Source of the DNA: DASRDS01 sp035570055
GTDB lineage: Bacteria; Gemmatimonadota; Gemmatimonadetes; Gemmatimonadales; Gemmatimonadaceae
Reading direction: 5' to 3'
Length of the DNA stretch: 64,000 bases
Assembly: GCA_035570055.1 (NCBI GenBank)
Contig: DATMLM010000060.1
Span: forward strand, 51,922 to 115,921
Below are positions 23,623 through 32,449 of this stretch, piece by piece (position 1 is the first letter of the stretch; each line of letters begins with the position of its first letter). The position numbers and the translations under genes are program-made. The notes beneath the pieces are model-generated. The model saw only the letters and a program-made list of their open reading frames with translations, searched no databases and was not told where the DNA came from.

Positions 23623-24772
23623 CAACTACGTCACCCGCACACTCGCTGACCTCGTGCGGATCAATTCGGTCAATCCCGCATTCTCTGACGGTACGACCGA
23701 CGAGCGGAAGATCGCCGAGTATCTAAGCAGCGCATTCGAAGCACTCGGCATGGAGGTCAACAGATACGAGCCCGAGCCGGGTCGCGTGAGCGTCGTGGGA
23801 AGGCGGAGAGGTCGCGGGAATGGCCGGTCGCTGATGCTGAATGGACATATCGACACGGTGGCAGTCGATGAGATGACGGATCCATTCAGCGCCGAGGTCC
23901 GAGGCAACCGGATGTACGGACGTGGTGCGTACGACATGAAAGGCGGGATCGCCGCGTGCATGGCCGCGGTCAAAGCGCTCGGCGACGAGCCCCTACCGGG
24001 GGATGTGCTCATTGCCGCGGTCGCTGACGAAGAAGTCGCGAGCATCGGCATGTCGGAAGTGCTCAAACATCATAGGACCGACGCCGCGATCGTCACCGAG
24101 CCGACCGAGCTCGCCGTCACCCTGGCGTGCAAGGGCTTTTGTTGGATCGAGGTCGAGACCGAAGGCCGCGCCGCGCATGGGAGCCGGTTCGATCTCGGAA
24201 TCGATGCGAATATGCGCATGGGACGCGTGCTCGTGGGGCTCGATGATCTGGAGAAGGCATTGCGCGCGCGGCCGCCGCACGCGCTCGTCGGCCCCCCGTC
24301 GATGCACGCGGCCGTGATGCATGGCGGGACGGGTACGAGTACCTATGCGGCGAGCTGCCGGCTCGAGATCGAGCGACGGATGTTGCCGAACGAGACCGAG
24401 GCCGCTGTCCTCGGCGAAGTCCAGGCGATTATCGATGCGCAGACGAAGAGGGACGCGACGTTCCGGGCGCGCGTGCGGCCGCTTCTGACCCGCCACGGGT
24501 TCGAGGCGAGACCCGACGCGCCGATTGTGCGGACCCTCATGGGTACGGCCACCCGGCATCTTGGCGCGACGCCCCCAACGACTGGCGCGGGCTACTGGAT
24601 GGACGCCGCCCTGATAGCCGGTGCCGGAATTGATACCGCCGTCATTGGCGCGATCGGCGCCGGGGCGCATGCGGCCGAGGAGTGGGTCGATCTCGACTCG
24701 GTCACAAAGGTCGCGGCCATCCTCGCCGATACCGCCCGAGCCTTTTGCGGCACCGGTCTTGCGGCGACCTGA
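23615..24772 (+). CDS. M20-family deacylase/peptidase (ArgE/DapE/CPG2 type)
   Basis: 385 residues. Metal ligands and catalytic residues of the M20 family are visible: NGHIDTV (His-x-Asp), GRGAYDMKGGIAA (bridging Asp), VADEEVASIG (Glu-Glu), EPTELAVTLACKG and an inserted dimerisation domain with GRAAHGSRFDLGIDAN. The late His appears as GAGAHAAEEWV. It hydrolyses an N-acyl amino acid or dipeptide in the cytoplasm; specificity among acetylornithine, succinyl-diaminopimelate and others cannot be decided. It overlaps the DUF1634 gene by eight bases. Confidence 0.88.
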   Translation: MDNNYVTRTLADLVRINSVNPAFSDGTTDERKIAEYLSSAFEALGMEVNRYEPEPGRVSVVGRRRGRGNGRSLMLNGHIDTVAVDEMTDPFSAEVRGNRMYGRGAYDMKGGIAACMAAVKALGDEPLPGDVLIAAVADEEVASIGMSEVLKHHRTDAAIVTEPTELAVTLACKGFCWIEVETEGRAAHGSRFDLGIDANMRMGRVLVGLDDLEKALRARPPHALVGPPSMHAAVMHGGTGTSTYAASCRLEIERRMLPNETEAAVLGEVQAIIDAQTKRDATFRARVRPLLTRHGFEARPDAPIVRTLMGTATRHLGATPPTTGAGYWMDAALIAGAGIDTAVIGAIGAGAHAAEEWVDLDSVTKVAAILADTARAFCGTGLAAT

Positions 24773-24777
24773 GTACC

Positions 24778-25710
24778 ATGCGAGCCATCATTGCCGATAG
24801 GCCTGGGGCGCCGGCCGTCATCCACGATGTCGAAGTCCCGATCATCCAGCCCGACGAGGTGCTGGTCCGCGTGCATGCCGCGAGCGTCAATCCTATCGAC
24901 TGGAAGCGACGAGACGGCGCGTATGGTCAGACCGGATTCCCGATGATCCTCGGGCAGGACTACGCCGGCACGGTTCAGGTCGTCGGAGACGAGATCCGCG
25001 ACTTCGCCCAGGGTGATCGCGTGTTTGGCGTCGCGCCGCGAGGGGCCTACGCCGAGTTCTTGGCGGCCAAGGTGCCGGGGCCGATCGCCAAGATCCCGGA
25101 GGGGCTCGACGACGCACAGGCGGCGGCGTTGCCGACCGCCGGTCTCACGGCGCTCGCCGCCGTCGAGGAAGCGGGGCTCAGACCCGGCCAGACGGTGCTC
25201 ATCCTCGGCGCAACCGGTGGCGTCGGCGGGTTCGCCGCGCAGATCGCGCGGGCGCATGGAGCGACCGTCATCGCGACCGCACACTCGGGGAAAGAGGATC
25301 TGGCGCGGTCGTTCGGCGCGACGGAAGTGCACGCGTATGATCGCGGCGATGTCCTGGCCGAGTTGGAGCACTCGCATCCGCATGGCGTCGATGCGATCAT
25401 CGATCTCGTCAGCGATCGCGCCACCCTGCAAAAGCTGGCCGCGGTGCTGAAGCGTGGTGGGCACGTCGTGTCGACCGTCGGCGCCGCCGATCGTGAGTGG
25501 TTCCAGGCGCGGCAGCAGCACGCGACGAATCTCTCGTTTTCGCAGTCGCCCTTTTACTCGACCGACGGGCTCAATCAGCTGGCCGAGCTCGTCGTCTCGG
25601 ATCTCGTGCGCGTGAGGCTCGGCACAGAGGTGTCGTTTACGCAGGCCGAGCATGTGCTCGAGGAGAGCAAAGCCGGCAAGATCGACGGCAAAGCGGTCCT
25701 GACCGTTTAG
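24778..25710 (+). CDS. NADP-dependent quinone oxidoreductase-like MDR protein
   Basis: 310 residues of the medium-chain dehydrogenase/reductase family without the structural or catalytic zinc ligands. The catalytic-domain opening is VRVHAASVNPIDWKRRDG, with GQDYAGTVQVVG. The Rossmann motif is ILGATGGVGGFAAQIARAHGATVIATA. This matches zeta-crystallin-like quinone or enone reductases. It starts five bases after the M20 gene and is probably cotranscribed. Confidence 0.87.
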   Translation: MRAIIADRPGAPAVIHDVEVPIIQPDEVLVRVHAASVNPIDWKRRDGAYGQTGFPMILGQDYAGTVQVVGDEIRDFAQGDRVFGVAPRGAYAEFLAAKVPGPIAKIPEGLDDAQAAALPTAGLTALAAVEEAGLRPGQTVLILGATGGVGGFAAQIARAHGATVIATAHSGKEDLARSFGATEVHAYDRGDVLAELEHSHPHGVDAIIDLVSDRATLQKLAAVLKRGGHVVSTVGAADREWFQARQQHATNLSFSQSPFYSTDGLNQLAELVVSDLVRVRLGTEVSFTQAEHVLEESKAGKIDGKAVLTV

Positions 25711-25713
25711 CCG

Positions 25714-25974
25714 TCACCAGTCTCCGCGCTTCTCGCCGCGCCGATAGGCGGCGAGGAGCGTGTAGATGATGCCGGTATTCCCGACCCCGAGCCCACCCCA
25801 GAACGCCATACGCCCAAGGGCTTCGTCGGTCGTGTGCGCGGACCACGCGATCAGGAACGTTCCGACCGCGCACCATGCGAAGCACGCCACGGCCGTGAAG
25901 ACATAATCCCGCAGCTTATCGCGATTGGCCTGGACTGCCTCTTCCCTGCGCCGCTCTGCCATCGACTCCAGCAT
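25714..25974 (-). CDS. Small membrane protein with two helices
   Basis: 86 residues if translated from MLESMAERR (a start at 25992 adds six residues). A basic and acidic N-terminus precedes two hydrophobic stretches, YVFTAVACFAWCAVGTFLIAWSA and GRMAFWGGLGVGNTGIIYTLLAAYRR, joined by a short TTDEA loop. No family is recognised. It lies between the convergent oxidoreductase and the decayed hydrolase gene. Confidence 0.6.
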   Translation of the reverse strand: MLESMAERRREEAVQANRDKLRDYVFTAVACFAWCAVGTFLIAWSAHTTDEALGRMAFWGGLGVGNTGIIYTLLAAYRRGEKRGDW

Positions 25975-26000
25975 GTGCCTGGGCAAGGGCATGATACAAA

Positions 26001-26499
26001 CTATTGAGCGTCGATAAAAGACGCGACACGGGCCATAGGCTCATCTGTCATAAACGCGTGCCCGCCGGTGATAGGCAGGCCAATCGGGCTCGCGGTGGCC
26101 AGGCGGGCGGTGTCGGCGCGCGCGAGGCGGGGAGCCAACTTGACAGTGACTGGCGCGCGCCGCAGTCGCCGGTCTCGAACAGGTTGCACGGTAGGGGGCC
26201 CGAGCCGCCCGTCCCGCGTTGGTCGACGAGGATCACGTCGTGGTGCGGGCGCAGACGCGCGGTCACTCGGGCCCAATAGCGCGTGTCTTCGGTCGTGGAG
26301 AGACCGGGACCCCGGTAAACACGACAATCGGATCGGCGGCAACCGGGTGCTCGCGCGCGTGGAGGACGACCACGTGCAACGCGATCTCGCGCCCCGAGTT
26401 TCGCTCGCGGTTCTCGAACACCCGTATCGTGCGCGTCGTGGTGCTGTCGCAGCCTCCGATAGCGAACACGATGAGTAAGGCGTATAGTCGGGTATGCAT
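26001..26499 (-). pseudogene. Decayed alpha/beta-hydrolase lipoprotein (peptidase S33-like)
   Basis: The start is intact: a lipoprotein signal MHTRLYALLIVFAIGGC, then VVVLHAREHPVAADPIVVFTG. Adding one C to the CCCC run at 26310-26313 restores TGGPGLSTTEDTRYWARVTARL and then HHDVILVDQRGTGGSGPL. These are the oxyanion and Asp-Gln-Arg-Gly-Thr motifs of tripeptidyl-aminopeptidase-like hydrolases. After TGDCG the homology is lost; only a short tail in another frame (ITGGHAFMTDEPMARVASFIDAQ) reaches a stop at 26001. The nucleophile-Ser region is absent, so about 1 kb has been deleted in addition to the frameshift. It is divergent from, and overlaps by six bases, the M14 peptidase gene. Confidence 0.75.
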
Positions 26500-29319
26500 C
26501 GTCGACTATTCGTTTCCGGGCTGGCCTTGACCGCCCACGTGCTGTGCGCGCAGCAACCCATCGATTCCACGTACACGAAGGCGATCATCGCCCTGACGCC
26601 GACGGACAGCAAGTGGAAGTTCTCGACGGAGCTCGTCGACTACATGCCTGCCTCGTCGACGGTGCCCACGCCACTCAAGGTGCTCGGCTACGTCCCCGGA
26701 ACGATCGGGCGGCTGTCGAAGACCGCTGACGTCAACAAGTACTTTCGGGCGTTGGCCGCGGCCTCGCCCAGAGTGAAAGTGTTTACGGCTGGCATGAGTG
26801 ACGAAGGCCGGGAGATGCTGGCCGTCGCGATCGGCGACGAGCAGACCATTGCGGCACTCGACGACTATCGGGCGAAGATTGCCCGGCTGTCCGATACGAG
26901 AGGGTTGGGGGCCGAGGAGCGGGCGAAGCTGATACACGAGGCCAAGCCGATTTATTGGCTGACCGGATCGATCCACTCGCCGGAGACGGGCAGCCCCGAG
27001 ATGCTCATGGAGCTGGCGTACCGGCTGGCCGTCGACGAGTCGCCGCACGTGCAAGCGATCAGGCGTGGGGTGATTACCCTGATCACTCCTATCCTCGAGA
27101 CGGACGGGAGAGATCGCGAGGTCGATGCCTTCACGGAGGCGCGCGCGCTCAAGATCGGAGCGTACGGTGTGCCGCTCATCTACTGGGGCAAGTACACGGC
27201 GCACGACAACAATCGCGATGCGATGGTGGTGTCGCAGAAATTGACGCAGGCGGTCGTCAAGACCTTTCTGGCGTGGCACCCGACGATCGCGCACGATCTG
27301 CACGAGTCCGTGCCGTTTCTCTACACGTCGACGGGCACGGGACCGTATAACGACGAGTTCGACCCGATCCTGGTCGACGAGCTGCATACGCTCGCGTATC
27401 AGGAGATCACCGAGCTGACGCGGCGCGGGCTGCCCGGCGTTTGGACGCATGGGTTCTACGATGGCTGGGCGCCGAACTACACGATCCTTTCGATCGCGAG
27501 CCTCCACAATTCGATCGGGCGCTTCTACGAGACGTACACGTCCCGCGGCGCGGACTGCCATCCGGTGCACCTCGGCAGCGACGCGATCGACCGCCGGTGG
27601 GACCGCTCGAATCCGCCGGTGAACGGCATCAAGTGGTGCATTCGCACGAATATCAACTATCAGGAATCCGGAGTGTTGATAGCGCTCCGCTACGTGGCGG
27701 ATCATAAAGACACGTTTCTCGAGAATTACGTCGCGAAGGTCGATCGCAGCATCCGGCGGGGTCAGACGACGGCGCCCTATGCGTTCGTGATCCCGCACGA
27801 TCAGCGGCACGTCGGCGAGGCCGCCGCGCTGGTCAATCTGTTCCGACTGCAGGGCACGGAGATCTCGGTTGCCGGCGCTGATTTCTCGGTCAAAGAAGCT
27901 CCGCGACCGGTCGACCTCGGGTCGAGCCTCGCGCCACGCGACTCCGGCGGCATCGCGCGGTTGCCGGGTGACACCGCGCCGACTCCGCCGGCGCGGCCTG
28001 TCATCCAGGTGCACAAAGGCGACTGGATCGTGCGCATGGATCAGCCGTACACCGGAACCGTGCGGACGCTCCTTGCCACGCAAAAGTTCGGGTCGAACGA
28101 GCCGCCGCCGTATGACGATACCGGGTGGACGCTCGACCTGCTCCGCCATGTGATCGTGCGACCGGTCGCCGACTCTTCGGTCTTGAGCCAGGCAATGACT
28201 CCGCTCGACGCGGACGCCGTCGCCACCGGCACGGTTTCCGGGGACGGGTCGACGCTCGTCGTGCGTAACACCGGGGATTGGCGGGCCGCTGCGTTGCCCT
28301 GGAAAATATCTGGCGCCCGCTTCGCGGTCGCTGATACGACTTTCTCTGTTGGCGACCAGGCATTTCCTGCCGGCACCTTTATAATCGACGGGGCTAAAGC
28401 GAGTGCGTTCAGTGGGCTGGGGCTGAATGCCGTCGCCGCGAGTCCGAGTGTGAAGCGACACCCGATCAGTGTGCCGCGCATCGCGTTGATGCACACGTGG
28501 ATCGAGACGCAGAACGAGGGTTGGGTGCGATTTGCGCTCGAGCAAATGGGCATCCCGTATACCTCGATCAGCGACCAAAGCCTGCGAAAGCCCGGCGCGC
28601 TGGACAAGTTCGACGTCGTCGTCTTCCCGCACGTCGGTGGCCCGCTCACGGCGATCTTGAACGGCCGGCCGATGGTCGGACCCCCGGTGCCATGGAAAAA
28701 GACGCCGGCGACGCCTGATCTCGGCGTGTGGGATGCCACGGATGATGTGCGGCCGGGCATGGGATTGGCAGGAGCGGCGGCGCTGGAGCAATTCGTCGAG
28801 CGGGGTGGATTGCTGATCACCGAGGGTTCGACGAGTGCGCTGGTCAGCTCACTCGGGTTCTCGAGAACGGTGCAAGTCGTCGAGCGCCGCCAGCTCCGTG
28901 CGCAAGGCTCGATTGTGCGGGTGCAGGAAGTCGCGAAACTGAGCCCCCTCCTCTATGGGTACGATGATGTCTCGGCGTTCCCAGCGTACTTCGGCGGGGA
29001 TCCGGTGCTGACTGTCGTGCCGCGGGACACGCTGGACGTGACGGCCGATGTCGACTCCGCGGTGCTGAAACAGGCCGAGGCGCAGCGGGCGAAGGTGATC
29101 CTGCGCTACTACCCGAAGCCGGACTCGCTCCTGCTATCGGGTCTCATGGCGGGCGGGCCAGAGCTCATCGGCAAAGCGGCCCTTGTCGACGCGCCGGTCG
29201 GCAAGGGCCACCTGGTTCTCTTCGGGATCCGACCGCTCTGGCGGTGGGAATCCCAGGGCACGTTCGCCATCGTGTTGAACGCGATGGCGAACTGGGATCA
29301 CCTCGGTCAGAGTCCCTGA
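26494..29319 (+). CDS. Secreted M14-family zinc carboxypeptidase with a C-terminal GATase1-like domain
   Basis: 941 residues with a signal peptide (ALTAHVLCAQQ). The M14 domain (about 60-400) has zinc-ligand motif GSIHSPETGSPE (HxxE) and a later HDLHES His. A glutamine-amidotransferase-like domain follows in the last 300 residues (FDVVVFPHVGGP, ALEQFVERGGLLITEGS), as in many large secreted M14 proteins of soil bacteria. It probably trims peptides in the periplasm or outside. TATAGT lies five bases before the ATG with no ribosome site. Overlaps the TonB receptor gene by 13 bases, tail to tail. Confidence 0.87.
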   Translation: MHRRLFVSGLALTAHVLCAQQPIDSTYTKAIIALTPTDSKWKFSTELVDYMPASSTVPTPLKVLGYVPGTIGRLSKTADVNKYFRALAAASPRVKVFTAGMSDEGREMLAVAIGDEQTIAALDDYRAKIARLSDTRGLGAEERAKLIHEAKPIYWLTGSIHSPETGSPEMLMELAYRLAVDESPHVQAIRRGVITLITPILETDGRDREVDAFTEARALKIGAYGVPLIYWGKYTAHDNNRDAMVVSQKLTQAVVKTFLAWHPTIAHDLHESVPFLYTSTGTGPYNDEFDPILVDELHTLAYQEITELTRRGLPGVWTHGFYDGWAPNYTILSIASLHNSIGRFYETYTSRGADCHPVHLGSDAIDRRWDRSNPPVNGIKWCIRTNINYQESGVLIALRYVADHKDTFLENYVAKVDRSIRRGQTTAPYAFVIPHDQRHVGEAAALVNLFRLQGTEISVAGADFSVKEAPRPVDLGSSLAPRDSGGIARLPGDTAPTPPARPVIQVHKGDWIVRMDQPYTGTVRTLLATQKFGSNEPPPYDDTGWTLDLLRHVIVRPVADSSVLSQAMTPLDADAVATGTVSGDGSTLVVRNTGDWRAAALPWKISGARFAVADTTFSVGDQAFPAGTFIIDGAKASAFSGLGLNAVAASPSVKRHPISVPRIALMHTWIETQNEGWVRFALEQMGIPYTSISDQSLRKPGALDKFDVVVFPHVGGPLTAILNGRPMVGPPVPWKKTPATPDLGVWDATDDVRPGMGLAGAAALEQFVERGGLLITEGSTSALVSSLGFSRTVQVVERRQLRAQGSIVRVQEVAKLSPLLYGYDDVSAFPAYFGGDPVLTVVPRDTLDVTADVDSAVLKQAEAQRAKVILRYYPKPDSLLLSGLMAGGPELIGKAALVDAPVGKGHLVLFGIRPLWRWESQGTFAIVLNAMANWDHLGQSP

Positions 29320-32237
29320 CGGAGACCGAACCAGAACGTCCGACCGTAGTACTCGCGTTGCACGGTGTACCCGTGCCCGCTCCCGGGCAGACCGTTGCCG
29401 TTGAAGAAGCCGAACGTCTCGTTGTTCAGATTGAGCACCTGGAACTGGAAGGCCGTCGATCTATAGAACGACCAGATGACCGAGCCGTCGATCTGCCAGT
29501 GCGGATAGTTCCAGTTGTCGCCGGACTGAGGATTGCTGCTCCCGTCCTGGCCGTACCCATAGATGCTCGCGGCGGTGTACTGTCCGCTCAGGCGCGCCGA
29601 GACCGGACCGTAGTCGTACAAGAGCGAGGTATTGAACAGGTTCGGGAATTGGCGAGGAATCATCGCGTGCCGGAACGGATCGCCGTGATAGATGGTGGTA
29701 TCCTGCGGCACCGCGGCTCGTGACTCGACCCACGTCCAGTTCACGTCGAATCCAATGCCGCGAAAGGCGCCCGGCAAGAACGTCAGGTGCTGGGTGTAGT
29801 CCACCTCGAATCCGTACTCCCACGCTGATGGCCCGTTCTGCGGCTGCGAGATGTAAAACGTGCTGCCGGGCGTCGGCAGATACCGGGGCTCGTAAATGAA
29901 CTGCCCGTTGTATGGCTCGACGCGATTGAAAATGAAATCCGAGATCTGCTTGTAGAAGAGACCACCCGACAGCACACCAATCTGCGGGAAGTAGTGCTCG
30001 GCGAGCAGATCATAGTTGACTGAGCGCTCGGGCTTGAGCAACGGGTTATTGGCCGAGATCCCTGACGAGACCGTGTTCGGGATGGCGTTGAGCGGGAACG
30101 AGAAGTTCGGGATCAGGGCCGCGTAATCCGGTCGGGCGATCGCGAAATCGATCGAGGCACGGAGGTTCGTATTCTCATCGAGGGCGAAGCGAAGCAGCGC
30201 GCTCGGGAAGAGATCGTTGTATGTGTGATCCTTGTGCACATGGATCAGCGAAGCGGCCGTCTGATCGCCCACGGAGTCCTGACTGAACGCCTCGTACCCG
30301 AGGTGGGTCTGCTCGGCGCGGACTCCGATGTTGATGTGCAGCAGGTCGACGTCCAGCGTCTGCATCGCGTAGATCGCCGATATTTGCTCAGTGCCGGACC
30401 ACGTGCCACTCAAGTTGTTGAATAACTGGCCGGCATGCACCTGCTGCGACGTGAAGGCGGGGTTGGTGTACAAGGCGTTCTGCACCGCCGGGATGCTCCC
30501 GAATGGCGCGAGCGGATAGCATCCCCCGCAGATATGGTCGTAGTATCCGTTGACGGTGTAGTTGCTCTCGTATTGCCCCAAATTGCCGACGCCATTGTAG
30601 CTGAAGTAGTTCGGATTGTCGCTCTTGTGCTCGTTGTAGTACTTCACGCCGAACTTGAAGCTCGCCGGCAAGTTCCCGAGGGAATACGGAATCAGGGCGT
30701 TGAAGCCGCCACCCACATTCTCTCCGTTGACCCCTTCATTCCCCTGGTTAACGTTCAGGAGTGGGAAGCTGGCGCCGTTATGTATGTTTGAAAGGACCGA
30801 AGGGTCAGTCGGGAACCAGCGCGGAACGAGCCGGCTGTTGGCGCCGTACGTGTAGGAGAAGTTCCCCAAGGCCGAGTCGGCGCCGTACGTGTCGCTGTAT
30901 TGCTGATGATAGGTCGCCGACGAACCGGAGTAGGTGGCATTGTAATCGAGATGCACGGGACCGAGCACCGTCTTGCCGCCGGCAATGCCGCCCCAGGTGT
31001 GCTCGATCGGTCCCCGGTTCGACGAGTTTGGTGTGATGCTGGAGCCGGTGACCGTGGGCACGCCGTTCACTATCGCATCGGTGCCGCCGTTCACTTCGGT
31101 GTGCCAGACATTTGCCTGGTCGAAGAACGCGCTCCACAGACCGCGCAGGTACACCGACGTTGTCGGTGAGAACCGATAGTCGACGTCCCCGTCGAGCCCG
31201 TACCGCGTGCGGTAATAGTCGTACTCTCGCTCGCTCCAACCGTTGGGATAGTAGTGGTTGAATCCCCCACCGTTGGTGACCGGCGTGACGGTGTTGCCCA
31301 CCACATTGTCGGCCGCATACGACGGCTCGACATCCTGGAGCACGCGATTCGTCCGGTCGTACGAGCCGCCGAGCAAAAATCCAAATTGCTGGTGATCGCC
31401 GAGGCGGCCGCCGTAGGTGGCGTTGCCCTGACCGTTCGAGTTGTTCTCGAGCGTTTGATAGCCGAACTGGCCCGAGATGTATCCGCGCGGCGAGCCCTCG
31501 GGGATCTTGCTGACGAGATTGACCGTTCCGCCGATCGCGTTCGCGTCCATGTCGGCCGTCAGCGTTTTGCTGACTTCGATCGCGCCGAGGAGGTCCGACG
31601 GCACGTCGTCGAGCTTGACCGACCGATCGCCGCTCAGCGTACCCGGAATGTGTACACCGTCGATCTCGACATTCGTGAACGTGGGCGGCGTACCGCGGAC
31701 TTCGACGAATTTGCCTTCACCCTCGTCGCGCTCGGCCGTGACGCCGGGCATCCGCGCCGCGGCCTCCGCGGCGTTGGCGTTGGGCAGAGAGCGGATCTCG
31801 TCGCCCGAGAGGACGCTGACGATGTTGTCGGCGTTCTTTTGCTCCTGCAGCGCCGCCGCCTTCGTCTCGTTCATCCGGGGCGAATTCACGTTCACCTGCT
31901 GCAGCACCACGCTCGTTGGCCGGAGCGCGAAATTCTGCGACAGCGTTTGGTTCGCGACAATCGTCACGGACACGGTATCGACGACAAAGCCCGGGATCCG
32001 CGCGACGACGCGAGCAGCGCCAGCGGGGACGTTCGTGATGCGGTAGTTTCCATCCTCGTTCGCGTACGCGCTCAAGCGCGACGGAAGAACTTGGACGATG
32101 GCCCCGGAGAGGGGACGGTGGTTCGCGTCGTTGATGACGCCGGCTATCGCGCCGGAACCACCAGTCTGCGCGCTCAGGCGCGACGCGGCGAGCATCGCGG
32201 CCAGCGCGATGCTGCCTCGGACAAACGATAGTTTCAT
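29307..32237 (-). CDS. TonB-dependent receptor with carboxypeptidase-regulatory domain
   Basis: 976 residues. A signal peptide ending in RLSAQ is followed by a CarboxypepD_reg-like domain (GAIAGVINDANHRPLSGAIVQVLPS, 28-115). The plug domain comes next (NIVSVLSGDEIRSLPNANAAEAAARMPGVTAERDEGEGKFVEVRG), then a large barrel of about 750 residues. It ends in aromatic-rich strands with HGYTVQREYYGRTFWFGLRQGL. It imports a large ligand using TonB energy; the order resembles SusC-like and OAR-like receptors. No SusD partner is present. It faces the M14 peptidase convergently, so the two could serve peptide use, which is inference. Confidence 0.92.
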   Translation of the reverse strand: MKLSFVRGSIALAAMLAASRLSAQTGGSGAIAGVINDANHRPLSGAIVQVLPSRLSAYANEDGNYRITNVPAGAARVVARIPGFVVDTVSVTIVANQTLSQNFALRPTSVVLQQVNVNSPRMNETKAAALQEQKNADNIVSVLSGDEIRSLPNANAAEAAARMPGVTAERDEGEGKFVEVRGTPPTFTNVEIDGVHIPGTLSGDRSVKLDDVPSDLLGAIEVSKTLTADMDANAIGGTVNLVSKIPEGSPRGYISGQFGYQTLENNSNGQGNATYGGRLGDHQQFGFLLGGSYDRTNRVLQDVEPSYAADNVVGNTVTPVTNGGGFNHYYPNGWSEREYDYYRTRYGLDGDVDYRFSPTTSVYLRGLWSAFFDQANVWHTEVNGGTDAIVNGVPTVTGSSITPNSSNRGPIEHTWGGIAGGKTVLGPVHLDYNATYSGSSATYHQQYSDTYGADSALGNFSYTYGANSRLVPRWFPTDPSVLSNIHNGASFPLLNVNQGNEGVNGENVGGGFNALIPYSLGNLPASFKFGVKYYNEHKSDNPNYFSYNGVGNLGQYESNYTVNGYYDHICGGCYPLAPFGSIPAVQNALYTNPAFTSQQVHAGQLFNNLSGTWSGTEQISAIYAMQTLDVDLLHINIGVRAEQTHLGYEAFSQDSVGDQTAASLIHVHKDHTYNDLFPSALLRFALDENTNLRASIDFAIARPDYAALIPNFSFPLNAIPNTVSSGISANNPLLKPERSVNYDLLAEHYFPQIGVLSGGLFYKQISDFIFNRVEPYNGQFIYEPRYLPTPGSTFYISQPQNGPSAWEYGFEVDYTQHLTFLPGAFRGIGFDVNWTWVESRAAVPQDTTIYHGDPFRHAMIPRQFPNLFNTSLLYDYGPVSARLSGQYTAASIYGYGQDGSSNPQSGDNWNYPHWQIDGSVIWSFYRSTAFQFQVLNLNNETFGFFNGNGLPGSGHGYTVQREYYGRTFWFGLRQGL

Positions 32238-32449
32238 ACCCGACCTGACTGGAGGGGGAATGATGGCTGCTCTGAGAACGCCGTCAGCCTAGTCCTCTCA
32301 GGTCTGAGCGATCGTCACCGCGGGGCTACAGAAATGTCACAGCGATGGACTCCGGCGTTGGGGTGCCGGAGCACGTGAGTCGTTTCACTTCAATGACTAA
32401 CGCTACCTTACAGCCACATTACAAAGTCTGGTGCTGTTTGTCACAAGTG
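32238..32449. other. Intergenic region upstream of the TonB receptor
   Basis: 212 bases without a gene. It carries the receptor promoter and probably the terminator of the metallophosphoesterase gene, both on the minus strand. The only clear structure is a hairpin with perfect seven-base arms, CTCCGGC (32350-32356) and GCCGGAG (32365-32371), without a following T-run. The part near 32380-32450 is unusually AT-rich for this window, as expected of a promoter. Confidence 0.45.

Noticed and set aside
26001..26612. A 203-residue minus-strand frame as an intact gene
   Set aside because: Only its last 50 residues look natural; the rest is out of frame with the hydrolase motifs, so a decayed gene explains it better.
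26506..28791. A 761-residue open frame on the minus strand
   Set aside because: It is antisense to the M14 peptidase, is low-complexity Arg/Val/Asp-rich, and shows no family.
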